DNA of 64,000 nucleotides from contig NYYZ01000002.1 of assembly GCA_002686945.1 (NCBI GenBank), positions 12,010-76,009 on the forward strand. Reading direction: 5' to 3'. Source of the stretch: Planctomycetota bacterium (GTDB lineage: Bacteria > Planctomycetota > UBA1135 > GCA-002686595). The notes beneath the pieces are model-generated. The model was not told where the DNA came from and made no database searches. It saw only the letters and a program-made list of their open reading frames with translations. The translations under genes and the position numbers were made by a program. Numbering within the stretch: the stretch's first letter is position 1; every line of letters begins with the position of its first letter. This document shows positions 8,048 through 16,229 of this stretch, piece after piece.

Positions 8048-9349
8048 ATGACCTCCGTCACCGCCATTGAAGACCTCGCCCAACACGCCGGGCAATCCGT
8101 GAACCTCGCGGGCTGGGTGCACAGCAAGACCGGTAAGGGCAAGCTGCAGTTCGTTCATCTGCGGGACGGGACGGGGTTTGTTCAGTGCGTGGTCAAGCGG
8201 GGCTCCGTGCCGGATGAGTTGTTTGATTCCATGGCTGATGCTGGCCAGGAATCCAGCCTTCGCTTGAGTGGCGAAGTGCGTGCCGATCCACGGGCTCCCG
8301 GAGGTTTTGAAGTGGTGGCCAGTGGGGGTGAGTTGATCCACAGCGCCCACGAATACCCCATCACCCCAAAGGAACATGGGGCGGACTTCTTGCTCTCTCG
8401 GCGCCATCTCTGGCTGCGCTCCAAACGTCAATGGGCTGTGATGCGCGTGCGGGATGCGGTGATCACTTCGATCCGGCGTTTCCTTGAAGAACGGGGTTTT
8501 GCCTGCGTGGACTCGCCCATGTTTACCCCCAGCGCTTGCGAAGGAACCAGCAACCTCTTCGAGCTGGATTACTTCGAGGACCAAAAGGCCTACCTGACCC
8601 AGTCAGGCCAACTCTACGCCGAGGCCTCGGCCATGGCCCTGGGCAAGGTCTATTGTTTTGGCCCGACCTTTCGCGCCGAGAAATCAAAGACCCGACGACA
8701 TCTGACCGAGTTCTGGATGTTGGAGCCTGAGATGGCGTTTGCAGACTTGGATGATGTGTGCCAATTGGCCGAAGACCTGATCTGTCGCATCGTAAGTGAT
8801 GTACTCGAGCGCCGTCAGCCGGAGCTCGCGGCCCTTGAGCGGGACCTTTCGAAACTCGAGTGCGTGCTTGGCGGATTTCCACGCATCACCTACGACGAGG
8901 CTTCCAAGATTCTGCTTGAACATCCGGACTCTGAATTCGTGGCGGGCGAGGACTTTGGCGCGCCGGACGAGACAATTCTCTCGGAACTCCACGATCAACC
9001 GGTGATGATCACACGCTATCCAAAAGCGATCAAATCCTTCTACATGAAAGAAGATCCGGAAGATCCCAGCAAGGTGCTCTGCGTGGACATGATCGCCCCT
9101 GAAGGCGTGGGCGAGATCATTGGGGGCAGTCAGCGCGAAGAGGACTTGGACATCCTTGTGGCCGAGATCGAGCGTCATGGCCTGCCCCAGTCCGAATTCG
9201 AATGGTATCTGGACCTACGTCGCTATGGCTCCGTGCCCCACGGGGGCTTTGGGCTCGGGCTCGAGCGCTGTGTGGGCTGGCTCTGTGGCCTGGAGCATGT
9301 GCGCGAGGCTGCACCCTTCCCGCGCCTGATGACACGCATTCGCCCCTAG
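8048..9349 (+). CDS. asnS: Asparaginyl-tRNA synthetase
   Basis: Class IIb aminoacyl-tRNA synthetase that charges tRNA-Asn with asparagine. The 433 residues begin with an OB-fold anticodon-binding domain (LAGWVHSKTGKGKLQFVHLRDGTGFVQCV). The catalytic domain follows, with motif 1 near FACVDSPMFTPSACEGTSNLF, motif 2 in FGPTFRAEKSKTRRHLTEFWMLEPE and motif 3 in GSVPHGGFGLGLERCVGWLCG. GTSNLF (rather than the aspartate enzyme's pattern) and the C-terminal FPRLMTRIRP favour AsnS over AspS. The ATG at 8048 is preferred to an in-frame TTG at 8030 by family N-termini. No Shine-Dalgarno is visible. Confidence 0.95.
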   Translation: MTSVTAIEDLAQHAGQSVNLAGWVHSKTGKGKLQFVHLRDGTGFVQCVVKRGSVPDELFDSMADAGQESSLRLSGEVRADPRAPGGFEVVASGGELIHSAHEYPITPKEHGADFLLSRRHLWLRSKRQWAVMRVRDAVITSIRRFLEERGFACVDSPMFTPSACEGTSNLFELDYFEDQKAYLTQSGQLYAEASAMALGKVYCFGPTFRAEKSKTRRHLTEFWMLEPEMAFADLDDVCQLAEDLICRIVSDVLERRQPELAALERDLSKLECVLGGFPRITYDEASKILLEHPDSEFVAGEDFGAPDETILSELHDQPVMITRYPKAIKSFYMKEDPEDPSKVLCVDMIAPEGVGEIIGGSQREEDLDILVAEIERHGLPQSEFEWYLDLRRYGSVPHGGFGLGLERCVGWLCGLEHVREAAPFPRLMTRIRP

Positions 9350-9433
9350 GGCGGACTTGGGCCCTGTTGTCCAGCGCTAGCGGGAGTCAGGCGGGGATCT
9401 GAATGCCAGAGAAGTCTGGTCCCGGATCGGGGA

Positions 9434-10213
9434 TCAGCGCCCGGTTTCGACCATCTCCATCAGGAGGCGCTCGTATTTCAGGGCCTCATCGATCTGGTGT
9501 TGCCAGGAGCCGTCCGGGCGAAAGGCATCGGGTACGCCCAGATGTTCGGCCAGGGAGCGGGAGGCGCGGTGTTTGACCCAGGCCAGGGTGTCGATCCTGG
9601 GCCAGTCCGGGGGGTCGGTTTTCTCTGCGGGGGTGCGGGCGCGCAGAACGCGGATCAAGAAGGGGGCCACCCGAGTTTCTTTCCGGGCCAGAAGAGTGCA
9701 GGCGCACTCCACGCGCACAGCCAGATCCGGATGGGGATCGGAGCCGATCACCAGTGCCATCAGGCGCACAGACTGCTCGAGGGTGAGAGGGCGCATCACG
9801 AGCGCAGCGGCCTGGGTGATCTGATTGCCACCTTCTCCACGGCTGGGCGGTGCCTGGCGGCGTTCGAGGGAGGCGAGGAAGTGCTCGCTGATGCTAGGCG
9901 CTTCATCACGGGCTCCTTCATGGGCACAGAGCAGGGTGGCGCGCAGAGCGCGTTCCCCGAATCCCAGGCTGGCTTCCAGCAAGTTTGGGCGCGCTGTTGA
10001 GTCCCACAGAGGCTGCTGCAGGCCGCGAACAAATGCGGCGAACTCGGTGGAGTGCATGCTGGCCCAATTGGAGGGCGGCGCTTTCAGGTAATCCACGCTG
10101 GGTGGACTGGGTTGCCCCGGTCCGGCACAGGCGACGATCAGGAGCGCCGCCGGCCAGAGCAGGTGCCAGGGATGCGCGAGGGCATGGGGCTGAAGGCGCG
10201 AGATAGGCCGCAT
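9434..10213 (-). CDS. Hypothetical lipoprotein
   Basis: A 259-residue predicted lipoprotein. The signal peptide runs from residue 1 to a lipobox LIVAC near residue 29. The rest is alpha-helical in character, with segments such as LAVRVECACTLLARKETRVAPFLIRVLRA that look like one or two HEAT-type repeats. No catalytic motif is recognised. The start is the ATG at 10213, which has TATGGT 8 bases upstream, rather than the in-frame TTG at 10222 inside that box. It converges on asnS across 84 bases that hold only a weak 5-bp hairpin (9348-9365). It lies 40 bases downstream of the DUF4388 gene on the same strand. Confidence 0.7.
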   Translation of the reverse strand: MRPISRLQPHALAHPWHLLWPAALLIVACAGPGQPSPPSVDYLKAPPSNWASMHSTEFAAFVRGLQQPLWDSTARPNLLEASLGFGERALRATLLCAHEGARDEAPSISEHFLASLERRQAPPSRGEGGNQITQAAALVMRPLTLEQSVRLMALVIGSDPHPDLAVRVECACTLLARKETRVAPFLIRVLRARTPAEKTDPPDWPRIDTLAWVKHRASRSLAEHLGVPDAFRPDGSWQHQIDEALKYERLLMEMVETGR

Positions 10214-10221
10214 GGGGGCCA

Positions 10222-10227
10222 ACCATA
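10222..10227 (-). promoter_or_regulatory. -10 box giving a near-leaderless mRNA
   Basis: TATGGT ends 8 bases before the ATG at 10213. The same hexamer precedes the SDR gene at 35451. Confidence 0.5.
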
Positions 10228-10253
10228 ACGCCAGTGACCCCGCAGCCGAAGTC

Positions 10254-13200
10254 CTAGGGTTTGCGGATCAGGTCGAAGGCGCGCAAGCCTGCTTCGTCCG
10301 AGACCCAGAGCAACTCCCCGGATGCCCGAGACTCGAAGGCGACCCAATACCAAGGGCCTTCCGATGCGGCAGACAATCCCGCCTGCGGATCGTCGGCAGG
10401 GGCCACGAGGTAGATTCCCGCCGTGCGGGTCAGAACCCAACCGCCGAAGCGTGAGGTCATGCTCTTGAGGGGACCGTCCCCGCGGCGCCACACCTGCAGG
10501 CCGCAGTCGGACCCGTGCAGGTGCTGATCGTCCTTGGCCAGGGTGCGGGACCTGCTTCCGGCAGGCAGAATCTCCGGCCGCAGGCTGTTGGTCCAAATCG
10601 CTACGCTACCATTTGCCAGACGCAACTGGACGAAGTCGGTGCCCTGGGTGGGGCCCATGCTGGGGGGGCTTTTCAGGTCCCAGGGGCCGGTCACCTTGCC
10701 CGTGTCCGCCGCCAGGAGGAACGCCTGGCCCTCTTCGGTCACCAGCAGCATTCGGTTCTCCAGTTGTGGCAGGAACACCGGTGCTCGGGAGATGCCCGAT
10801 AGGGTCGCAACCTCTTGTGACCAGACGATCTTGCCTCCGTGCCCTACCCGGGCCAGGTTTCCATTCCGGTCCACCATGATGTGATCGGAGTCGACGGGTA
10901 CGGGAACAGCGTCCACTCGACCACTGCTGCGCCAGGAGCGCACGGGGATGCGCGAGAACACCGCATGCAGGTTGCTCGGTCCGCGCAATTCAAAAGGCTC
11001 GTCCAAATAGCCGTCTAGTTGCAGGCGTCCGGCGAACACATCCGTTCGGCGCATCTCGTGCACCAGGGGCGTGGTGGCTACTGCCCCCGATGGCATGCGG
11101 ATGGTTGCGCCGCTTGGGGCGCTTGTGATTTGCGCGGGAAGGTACCAGACCCCGGGATCTTGCATGTGTTCGCCGAGCAGTTCCCAGGCTTCATGGTGCC
11201 GTCCCGCGCGGGCTTCTGCCCGAGCGCGTTCAAGGGCATTGGCGCGACGCACCAGGTCTTGGTGTTCTTCTGCCAAGGCAGCGCGCACATCGCCTTCTGC
11301 GTCGAGCTGAAACAACTCGGCGTAGAGTGACAGGGCACTTTCCAGCTCGCCGGACTCGTCCCTGCTTCGTGCCTCTTTCAGTAGTTGGTTTTGGTCCGAG
11401 CGCAGGTGCTTCTGGGTCCGGGCGGAGGCCAGATCCGCGCGCAGGGTTTTGCGCTCGAGCAACTGGGCGTCCAGGGCATCAAGACCCCGCGACAGAGATT
11501 CTTCAGCGTGATCCGGTGGATTGTTGATGGCTGCGCGCAGTGCCCGAGCCAGGCTGGAGAGGCTGTCTTCGCTCTTGACCTGATCGGGATCGTCAAGGCG
11601 GGGTGCACCCAGGCCGGTGGCTTGGTCCCCAAGGGCCTCTGGAATCGAAGCGAGCAGGTCGGACTTGAGGGGCCAGATTCCCTGGACCAGTCGCAGCGTC
11701 GGGGGGTTGCTGAGGCTCCGGGCCAGATCCAGGGCCCGCAGCGAATCCCCCCTGCGCGCTTCGTGCCCTACGGCTTCGTATTGATCGAGCCAACTGTCGC
11801 GCAGTTCAAGTTCGGCCGCCCGCTGTTTCTCTTCGATGGCGCGCTTGAGGGCCAGGACATCATCATTGGTGTCCCCCGGGAATTTCTGTTGCAGAGCCCA
11901 ACTGGCTCGGTCCGGGTCCGCCAGGAGCGCGCGCACCTCGGCCAACTGGCCGCTGCGTTGGCGTTGAGTGTTGACCTGTACCAGGGCAACCCCTGCCAGG
12001 CCGGCAACTCCTGCCAGGGTAAACAGCAATCGTCGGCGCAGGCGCCGGGCGGAGTTGGTGGACCGGCGGGCGCGGCTGAGCAGGAGACGCGCTTCTCTTT
12101 CTCCGGGCAGGGCGGCGGTCAACTCGCGTAGCACCAGGACGGCACGATCGCTGAGGCCGCGCATGATGAAGTCCTCGCAGGCGGCGATGAGCCACGGGGC
12201 GGCTTCATGGGCCAGGCCCGATTCCAGGAGCAACTGGCCCAACTCCAAGCGTTCGGCTGCAGTCTCGGGAGCTCGGTCCTGGGCCAGGCGCAGGGCGGGT
12301 TGGGCTCGCAGCAGGAACCCTTTTTCGATTTGGGTCCGAGCGAGTTTGAGCAATTCTTGCATCGGCGGACGCTCCGGATTGCTGCCGTCGGCGGCTTCCT
12401 GGGCCAGGCGATGAAGTTGGATGAGCAGGTTGTCCGGGAAGGTGCGGGCGGCTTCGATCCAATGCAGCACGGCTTGGTTGGTTTGACCAAGCCCGTGATC
12501 CAGTCGTCGCAACAGCGTCCAGACCGCGCGGGCTTCCATCATTCGTATGGCGGCTACCAGGCGTCCGCTGCCCCATTCGCTCACCAAGACCTCCACGGCG
12601 TCCGTGTCGAGGGCGCCCGGGGTTCCGCGCTCGGTCCAAGCGGTCAAGCGCACGGCTGCGCGTCGCCAGGCCTTGCGGCGCAATTCCTCCATCGCAAGGA
12701 CCAGGATCTGATCCCCGGTGAGGGTATAGAGACCTCCGTTCTCGAGACCCGCCTCCAGGGAGAGGCTGGCCTGGCGCAGGGTCCATCCGAGGCGATTGGC
12801 GATTTCCGCCACGGTGGAGCGGCCGTTCACCTCGTTGAAGAGCACCTGGGGCAAGCTCTCGCACTTGGCCGGATCGTAGATTGCGGCAATGGCGTCTGCC
12901 GACAATTGGTAGTTGGGTGACACCCCTTGCCGTTCATCGGCGATGCGGGCGTACTCAAGCAACATACCCTCGATGGCGAGCGGACTTACGGGGGGTTGGT
13001 TCGAGCCAGCAATGACCCGTCCTTCGGCATCGAAGGCAAGATCCCGGGGCTCAAAGCGGAAATGGGCGCCATCACCATCCAAGAGGCAATAGAGTTGCTC
13101 CAGCCGATTGGCGCGGGCCACCTCGGCTATGTGCAGGTGTTCGATGCGTGTGCCCGGGGCGTCGAGCCATGCGTCTTTGACCAGTTCCTGCCAGAAGTCT

Positions 13201-13403
13201 GTGGGCTCCTCGTCGGTGGGGAGCAGATAGGCCTTGCCGTCCGAGAGTCCCACCAGTACACGCGGGTTGCCGCGAGAGCTCAGGGTCACGACACCTTGCT
13301 TGCGTCCACGGGCCAGGCCCTGAAGCAATTCAGCCAAACCGATACCGCGTACATCTCCTTGAAAACTCATGCTGCCGGGGTGGGGTTCCCCTGCAGTCTT
13401 CAT
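10254..13403 (-). CDS. DUF4388 (PATAN) protein with TM helix, PEGA-like and beta-propeller-like domains
   Basis: A 1049-residue protein of unknown function. Residues 12-110 match the DUF4388/PATAN pattern (MSFQGDVRGIGLAELLQGL, then GKAYLLP). A helical, TPR-like region follows (about 230-440), then a basic stretch and one membrane helix at about 457-477. A long charged helical/coiled-coil part runs to about 750. A PEGA-like domain lies at about 755-830 (ITSAPSGATIRMPSG, LDGYLDEPFEL). A C-terminal stretch of beta repeats looks like a PQQ- or WD-type propeller. The layout predicts a cytoplasmic sensor part and an outside propeller. The ATG at 13403 has AAGGAG upstream, and the gene is 32 bases after the MocA-like gene, so it is the last gene of that operon. 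PATAN domains are known from gliding and signalling proteins; the role here is inference. Confidence 0.75.
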   Translation of the reverse strand: MKTAGEPHPGSMSFQGDVRGIGLAELLQGLARGRKQGVVTLSSRGNPRVLVGLSDGKAYLLPTDEEPTDFWQELVKDAWLDAPGTRIEHLHIAEVARANRLEQLYCLLDGDGAHFRFEPRDLAFDAEGRVIAGSNQPPVSPLAIEGMLLEYARIADERQGVSPNYQLSADAIAAIYDPAKCESLPQVLFNEVNGRSTVAEIANRLGWTLRQASLSLEAGLENGGLYTLTGDQILVLAMEELRRKAWRRAAVRLTAWTERGTPGALDTDAVEVLVSEWGSGRLVAAIRMMEARAVWTLLRRLDHGLGQTNQAVLHWIEAARTFPDNLLIQLHRLAQEAADGSNPERPPMQELLKLARTQIEKGFLLRAQPALRLAQDRAPETAAERLELGQLLLESGLAHEAAPWLIAACEDFIMRGLSDRAVLVLRELTAALPGEREARLLLSRARRSTNSARRLRRRLLFTLAGVAGLAGVALVQVNTQRQRSGQLAEVRALLADPDRASWALQQKFPGDTNDDVLALKRAIEEKQRAAELELRDSWLDQYEAVGHEARRGDSLRALDLARSLSNPPTLRLVQGIWPLKSDLLASIPEALGDQATGLGAPRLDDPDQVKSEDSLSSLARALRAAINNPPDHAEESLSRGLDALDAQLLERKTLRADLASARTQKHLRSDQNQLLKEARSRDESGELESALSLYAELFQLDAEGDVRAALAEEHQDLVRRANALERARAEARAGRHHEAWELLGEHMQDPGVWYLPAQITSAPSGATIRMPSGAVATTPLVHEMRRTDVFAGRLQLDGYLDEPFELRGPSNLHAVFSRIPVRSWRSSGRVDAVPVPVDSDHIMVDRNGNLARVGHGGKIVWSQEVATLSGISRAPVFLPQLENRMLLVTEEGQAFLLAADTGKVTGPWDLKSPPSMGPTQGTDFVQLRLANGSVAIWTNSLRPEILPAGSRSRTLAKDDQHLHGSDCGLQVWRRGDGPLKSMTSRFGGWVLTRTAGIYLVAPADDPQAGLSAASEGPWYWVAFESRASGELLWVSDEAGLRAFDLIRKP

Positions 13404-13435
13404 CGACTCCTTCAGGCCTCAGGCTTCAACCACTC

Positions 13436-14053
13436 TCAGGCTTCCCTGAACCAGGACCGCACTTCTTCCAGGGCAGCTGGAGTGTCCAGATTGATTCGTG
13501 CCCCAGAGTGATACAGATCCACTGCCCCAAGAGGTTGGGCGTGCTCGCGCAGGTCGCGCAGAGGCTGATCGGGTCGCATTTTTGCAACTCGGTCCAGCAA
13601 ATCTCGGCCCAGAATCAGGGGGTGTCCGAAGCGCCCATCGGGGCAGCGGGGGGCAATCCAGCCCCGGGGCGGTGAATCGGCCTTGAGGAAGGCTGAGATC
13701 ATTGCTTCGAGGTCCCGCCTGTGTAGGCAGGGAGAATCTGCGGGCCAGACCAAGAGGTCCTGGCCAGCGCGCGCACGCACGGCCGCGGCGATGCTGCCCG
13801 TGCGGCCCTGGTCCCAGGCAGGGTGGTGAAGGACTTCCAGTGGCTCTCCCGCGCAGGCGTCCTGAATCGGCTGGGGGTCTGCTCCCGCCACCAGCAGGGG
13901 TTTGTTCTGGCAAAGGCCCCGGCTGGTTTCAAGGAGCCAGTCGAGTACGGTCTTGTGCTTGCCGTCTTGGTCTGTCAGGACTCGTGCCAGGACCTTGGGC
14001 TGGCCCAGGCGACGGGAGGCGCCCGCGGCCAGAATCACAAGGGTTGGCTTCAT
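13436..14053 (-). CDS. MobA/MocA-like nucleotidyltransferase
   Basis: A 205-residue NTP-transferase-fold enzyme. The N-terminus VILAAGASRRLGQPKVL is the nucleotide-binding signature. DLLVWPADSPCLHRRDL holds the metal-binding acidic position, and GHPLILGRDLLDRV with RDLREH and INLDTPAALEEV is typical of the MocA (molybdenum cofactor cytidylyltransferase) and MobA group. Whether it makes MCD or MGD cofactor, or another activated compound, cannot be decided. Its ATG overlaps the TGA of the E1-like gene (ATGA), which indicates translational coupling. No molybdoenzyme or other moa/moe gene is in the window. Confidence 0.82.
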   Translation of the reverse strand: MKPTLVILAAGASRRLGQPKVLARVLTDQDGKHKTVLDWLLETSRGLCQNKPLLVAGADPQPIQDACAGEPLEVLHHPAWDQGRTGSIAAAVRARAGQDLLVWPADSPCLHRRDLEAMISAFLKADSPPRGWIAPRCPDGRFGHPLILGRDLLDRVAKMRPDQPLRDLREHAQPLGAVDLYHSGARINLDTPAALEEVRSWFREA

Positions 14054-15075
14054 CCACCGATCCAGCGGTCGAACATTCCTTGGGCTCGATGGGGGTCGTC
14101 CGTGCCCTCGATCAGGGTGCGCCCGTCAGGGAAGACAGTGAGTACCAGATCCTCTATTTCTGCCCGCAGCAAGGGTCCTGCGCGTACGACTCGCTTGGCG
14201 GTGGGCTGCAACCTCTCCGCTAGCAGGTCCATGTCCGGCGCAGCACCTTGTCGTTGAACCTGGACCGTGTTGCGACCACAGAGGGTCAAAGTCTCGTCCC
14301 CCTGGGCCTGTTCCCAGAATTCAAACTTCTGCTGCGCGCAACAAGGGCACTCGGGATCCGCCTTTGCAACCAGCCGCCGGCATTCGCCGTTCCAGGCATC
14401 CAACTCGATCAACGCCGTTTCGGGCTGCGAGCTGCCTGCCAGGATGCGCAGGGCAAGTCCCGCTTGCATGGACCCCACCAAGCCCACGGCGGGCATGATC
14501 ACCCCGGCGGTGTCGCAGGTTGGCAGAGTTCCCGAGGGCGGAGGGTTGCGGAACACGCAGCGCAGGCAAGGACCCCTGCCCGGAAGGATCGGCAGAACCA
14601 ATCCAGCTCCGCCCACCACGCCCCCGTAGATCCAGGGCAGGCCGTGTTGAACGCAGAAGTCGTTGATCAGGTAACGGGTGCTCAGGTTGTCCGTGCCGTC
14701 CAGGATCAGGTGGCAGCCCTCGGAGAGTTCAGCCAGGTTGCGCCCATCCACATGCACCGCATGGCAGCTGATGTGGGTGGGCCCGCCGATCCGAGCGAGG
14801 GTTTCAGCAGCGGCAAGAACTTTGGCCTGACCCTGCTGTGCATGGGACTCGTCAAACAGTACCTGGCGCGGCAGGTTGCTGAGTTCCACGATGTCCCGGT
14901 CCGCCAGCACTAACTCGCCGACTCCGGCTCGCACCAGAGACTGGGCCAGCACGCCGCCAAGTGCGCCGGTGCCCACCAGCAGGACGCGCGCCTTTCCTAT
15001 GCGCTCTTGGCCTTCGGTGCCCAGCGCGGCAAAGCGCACCTGACGGTCGAAGCGTTGGGGAGTGGAAGGGGTCAT
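14050..15075 (-). CDS. E1-like adenylyltransferase, ThiF/MoeB/HesA family
   Basis: Activates the C-terminus of a ubiquitin-like sulfur carrier (ThiS or MoaD type) by adenylation. In 341 residues one sees RFDRQVRF (Arg finger region), the nucleotide loop LLVGTGALGG (33-41), LSNLPRQVLF, DGTDNLSTRYLIND, zinc-binding cysteine pairs at 170/173 and 243/246, and the conserved Cys187 in TCDTAGVIMPAVG. There is no rhodanese domain. The C-terminal 85 residues (LCGRNTVQV, LTVFPDGRTLIEGT) match an extension I recall from planctomycete, archaeal and other ThiF-type proteins. The start at 15075 (ATGA overlap with the zinc-ribbon gene) replaces a long antisense-like upstream frame. Thiamin or Moco biosynthesis is likely. 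The MocA-like neighbour tips it toward Moco. Confidence 0.88.
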   Translation of the reverse strand: MTPSTPQRFDRQVRFAALGTEGQERIGKARVLLVGTGALGGVLAQSLVRAGVGELVLADRDIVELSNLPRQVLFDESHAQQGQAKVLAAAETLARIGGPTHISCHAVHVDGRNLAELSEGCHLILDGTDNLSTRYLINDFCVQHGLPWIYGGVVGGAGLVLPILPGRGPCLRCVFRNPPPSGTLPTCDTAGVIMPAVGLVGSMQAGLALRILAGSSQPETALIELDAWNGECRRLVAKADPECPCCAQQKFEFWEQAQGDETLTLCGRNTVQVQRQGAAPDMDLLAERLQPTAKRVVRAGPLLRAEIEDLVLTVFPDGRTLIEGTDDPHRAQGMFDRWIGG

Positions 15076-15458
15076 AGCAGAAACCATCCGGCAAGGGCGG
15101 CGGCCAGCAGGATCGCCAGCAGTGTCAGTTGCAGCTTGCGGTCGCTGGGAGGCGGCTGATCGATCTCGACCCAGTTGAAGTAGCGCCGGGTTTCTCCTTC
15201 GATCTTGGTGCCGCAGTGGGGGCAGATTTCGTTTGACTCCTCGTGTGGGATGACCCCGTCGCAATTCATGCAGTAGTGGTTGCGGGGGCCGCCTCCCTCG
15301 CGTACGCCAGGGGCCTGGGAGCGATCTCGATAGTATTCGATGGACTCCTGGTTCTTCTCTCCACGCGTGCGAGACCAGTGCCCGGGCCCAATGTTGCCGA
15401 AGCTCTTGGGGTTGGGTTGACCTTTTGCCTTGGGAGGGTCTGTTTCTTCTTGCGCCAC
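15072..15458 (-). CDS. Small tail-anchored zinc-ribbon protein
   Basis: A 128-residue hypothetical protein. Residues 1-60 are hydrophilic. A four-cysteine zinc ribbon follows (CMNC at 63-66, CPHC at 79-82), and the last 20 residues (LTLLAILLAAALAGWFLL) form a C-terminal membrane anchor, so the zinc ribbon should face the cytoplasm. The start is inferred as a GTG at 15458 because TACTCT ends 6 bases before it. The frame is open far upstream to 16205, but that part is antisense to the coiled-coil gene and tRNA-His and is not plausible protein. It is the first gene of the operon with the E1-like, MocA-like and DUF4388 genes. Function unknown. Confidence 0.62.
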   Translation of the reverse strand: MAQEETDPPKAKGQPNPKSFGNIGPGHWSRTRGEKNQESIEYYRDRSQAPGVREGGGPRNHYCMNCDGVIPHEESNEICPHCGTKIEGETRRYFNWVEIDQPPPSDRKLQLTLLAILLAAALAGWFLL

Positions 15459-15464
15459 TTGCCC

Positions 15465-15470
15465 AGAGTA
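15465..15470 (-). promoter_or_regulatory. -10 box giving a leaderless mRNA with a GTG start
   Basis: TACTCT ends 6 bases before the GTG at 15458. TTGCTG 16 bases further upstream is a possible -35. It would drive the zinc ribbon-ThiF-MocA-DUF4388 operon. Confidence 0.5.
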
Positions 15471-15671
15471 GATCACGGGAAGCCCGCAGCAAAGACCGAG
15501 AGAGCCTGGAACACCTGGGAATTGGCCTCCGGGAGGCAAGCTCGGAGGCTTTGGGCCGATGAGAGGGGGGTGAGCGTTGAAACCCGACCGCAGCAGGATC
15601 GCGACCTGATCCCTCGGCCTCCGGGCGGGGGTCCCCGAGTCGTGGGCCCGGGACGGAAGGAGCGCGCCTAC

Positions 15672-15986
15672 ATGGAGGACATTGTAGCTCTCGGTCGTCG
15701 GGGTGCGGCCCTCAGTAACAGCTTGCGTCAAGCCAGGGGGGAACTCGAGAGCGCACTGCTGATTGAACGCGGAACCCAGCGATTCACCGACCGCTTGGAA
15801 GAGCGTCTGGCTCGGACAGAAACCCAAAAGGCCAGGGCCTTGGTGCTGGTGGGATCCCTGCAGCAAGAAGTGGCCCAGATGCACAGTCAGTTGGAGTTGG
15901 CCCAGGGCCAACTGGCACGGCTCGCAGCGCCCAAGCCGGGGATCGCGCGACGGCTGTTCAAAGCGCTGGGGCGCGGGCATGGCTGA
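15672..15986 (+). CDS. Small coiled-coil protein, function unknown
   Basis: A 104-residue, almost entirely helical protein. Residues 5-85 show heptad-like leucine spacing (LRQARGELESALLIERG, LVGSLQQEVAQMHSQLELAQGQLARL). A basic tail follows with PKPGIARRLFKALGRGHG, which could bind a membrane or nucleic acid. There is no signal or catalytic motif. The start is well supported by AAGGAG at 15657-15662, nine bases before the ATG. It is divergent from the zinc-ribbon gene across 213 bases that contain the promoters of both and no other gene. Confidence 0.6.
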   Translation: MEDIVALGRRGAALSNSLRQARGELESALLIERGTQRFTDRLEERLARTETQKARALVLVGSLQQEVAQMHSQLELAQGQLARLAAPKPGIARRLFKALGRGHG

Positions 15987-16025
15987 GCCGGTGGTTGAGC
16001 TCGCCGGGAATCTTCGCACTCTTGC

Positions 16026-16054
16026 TTGACGGGAGGCTGTCAGAAGCCGAGGAT
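16026..16054 (+). promoter_or_regulatory. Candidate promoter for tRNA-His
   Basis: TTGACG (16026-16031), 17-base spacer, GAGGAT (16049-16054). Transcription would start about 35 bases before the tRNA. A hairpin (CGCTCC/GGAGCG with AGAA loop, plus ATCC/GGAT) lies at about 16053-16079 in the 5' flank. Confidence 0.4.
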
Positions 16055-16096
16055 CCCGAGCGCTCCAGAAGGAGCGGGATGCCCTACGGGGCGTAT

Positions 16097-16174
16097 GGTG
16101 GGCATAGCTCAGTTGGTTAGAGCGCCAGATTGTGGCTCTGGAGGTCGGGGGTTCGAGACCCCTTGCCCACCCCA
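16097..16174 (+). tRNA. tRNA-His (anticodon GTG)
   Basis: Full cloverleaf. The acceptor stem is GTGGGCA with TGCCCAC, the D arm contains AGCTCAGTTGG, the anticodon stem CCAGA/TCTGG encloses loop TTGTGGC with anticodon GTG, and the T arm has GGTTCGAGACC. The 3' CCA is encoded. The base before the acceptor stem (16097) is the extra G at -1 that is diagnostic of tRNA-His, facing discriminator C at 16171. Confidence 0.97.
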
Positions 16175-16229
16175 TCCCGCTGCTTGGGAGAGAGCAAGGC
16201 TGCAAATGAGTTGGCTTTGTGCGCGCCGC

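Noticed and set aside
9348-9365. Hairpin after asnS as a terminator
   Set aside because: Only a 5-bp stem with an 8-base loop and no T-run; too weak to call.
14050-15075. E1-like gene as part of a bacterial ubiquitin-like anti-phage (CBASS/Bil-type) system
   Set aside because: No E2, deubiquitinase, cyclase or effector gene nearby. The protein has ordinary ThiF/MoeB motifs and a common C-terminal extension, and the MocA-like partner suggests cofactor metabolism.
15459-16205. Upstream extension of the zinc-ribbon frame by about 250 codons
   Set aside because: It would run antisense through the coiled-coil gene and tRNA-His and has low-complexity antisense character. The TACTCT box and GTG at 15458 give a better start.
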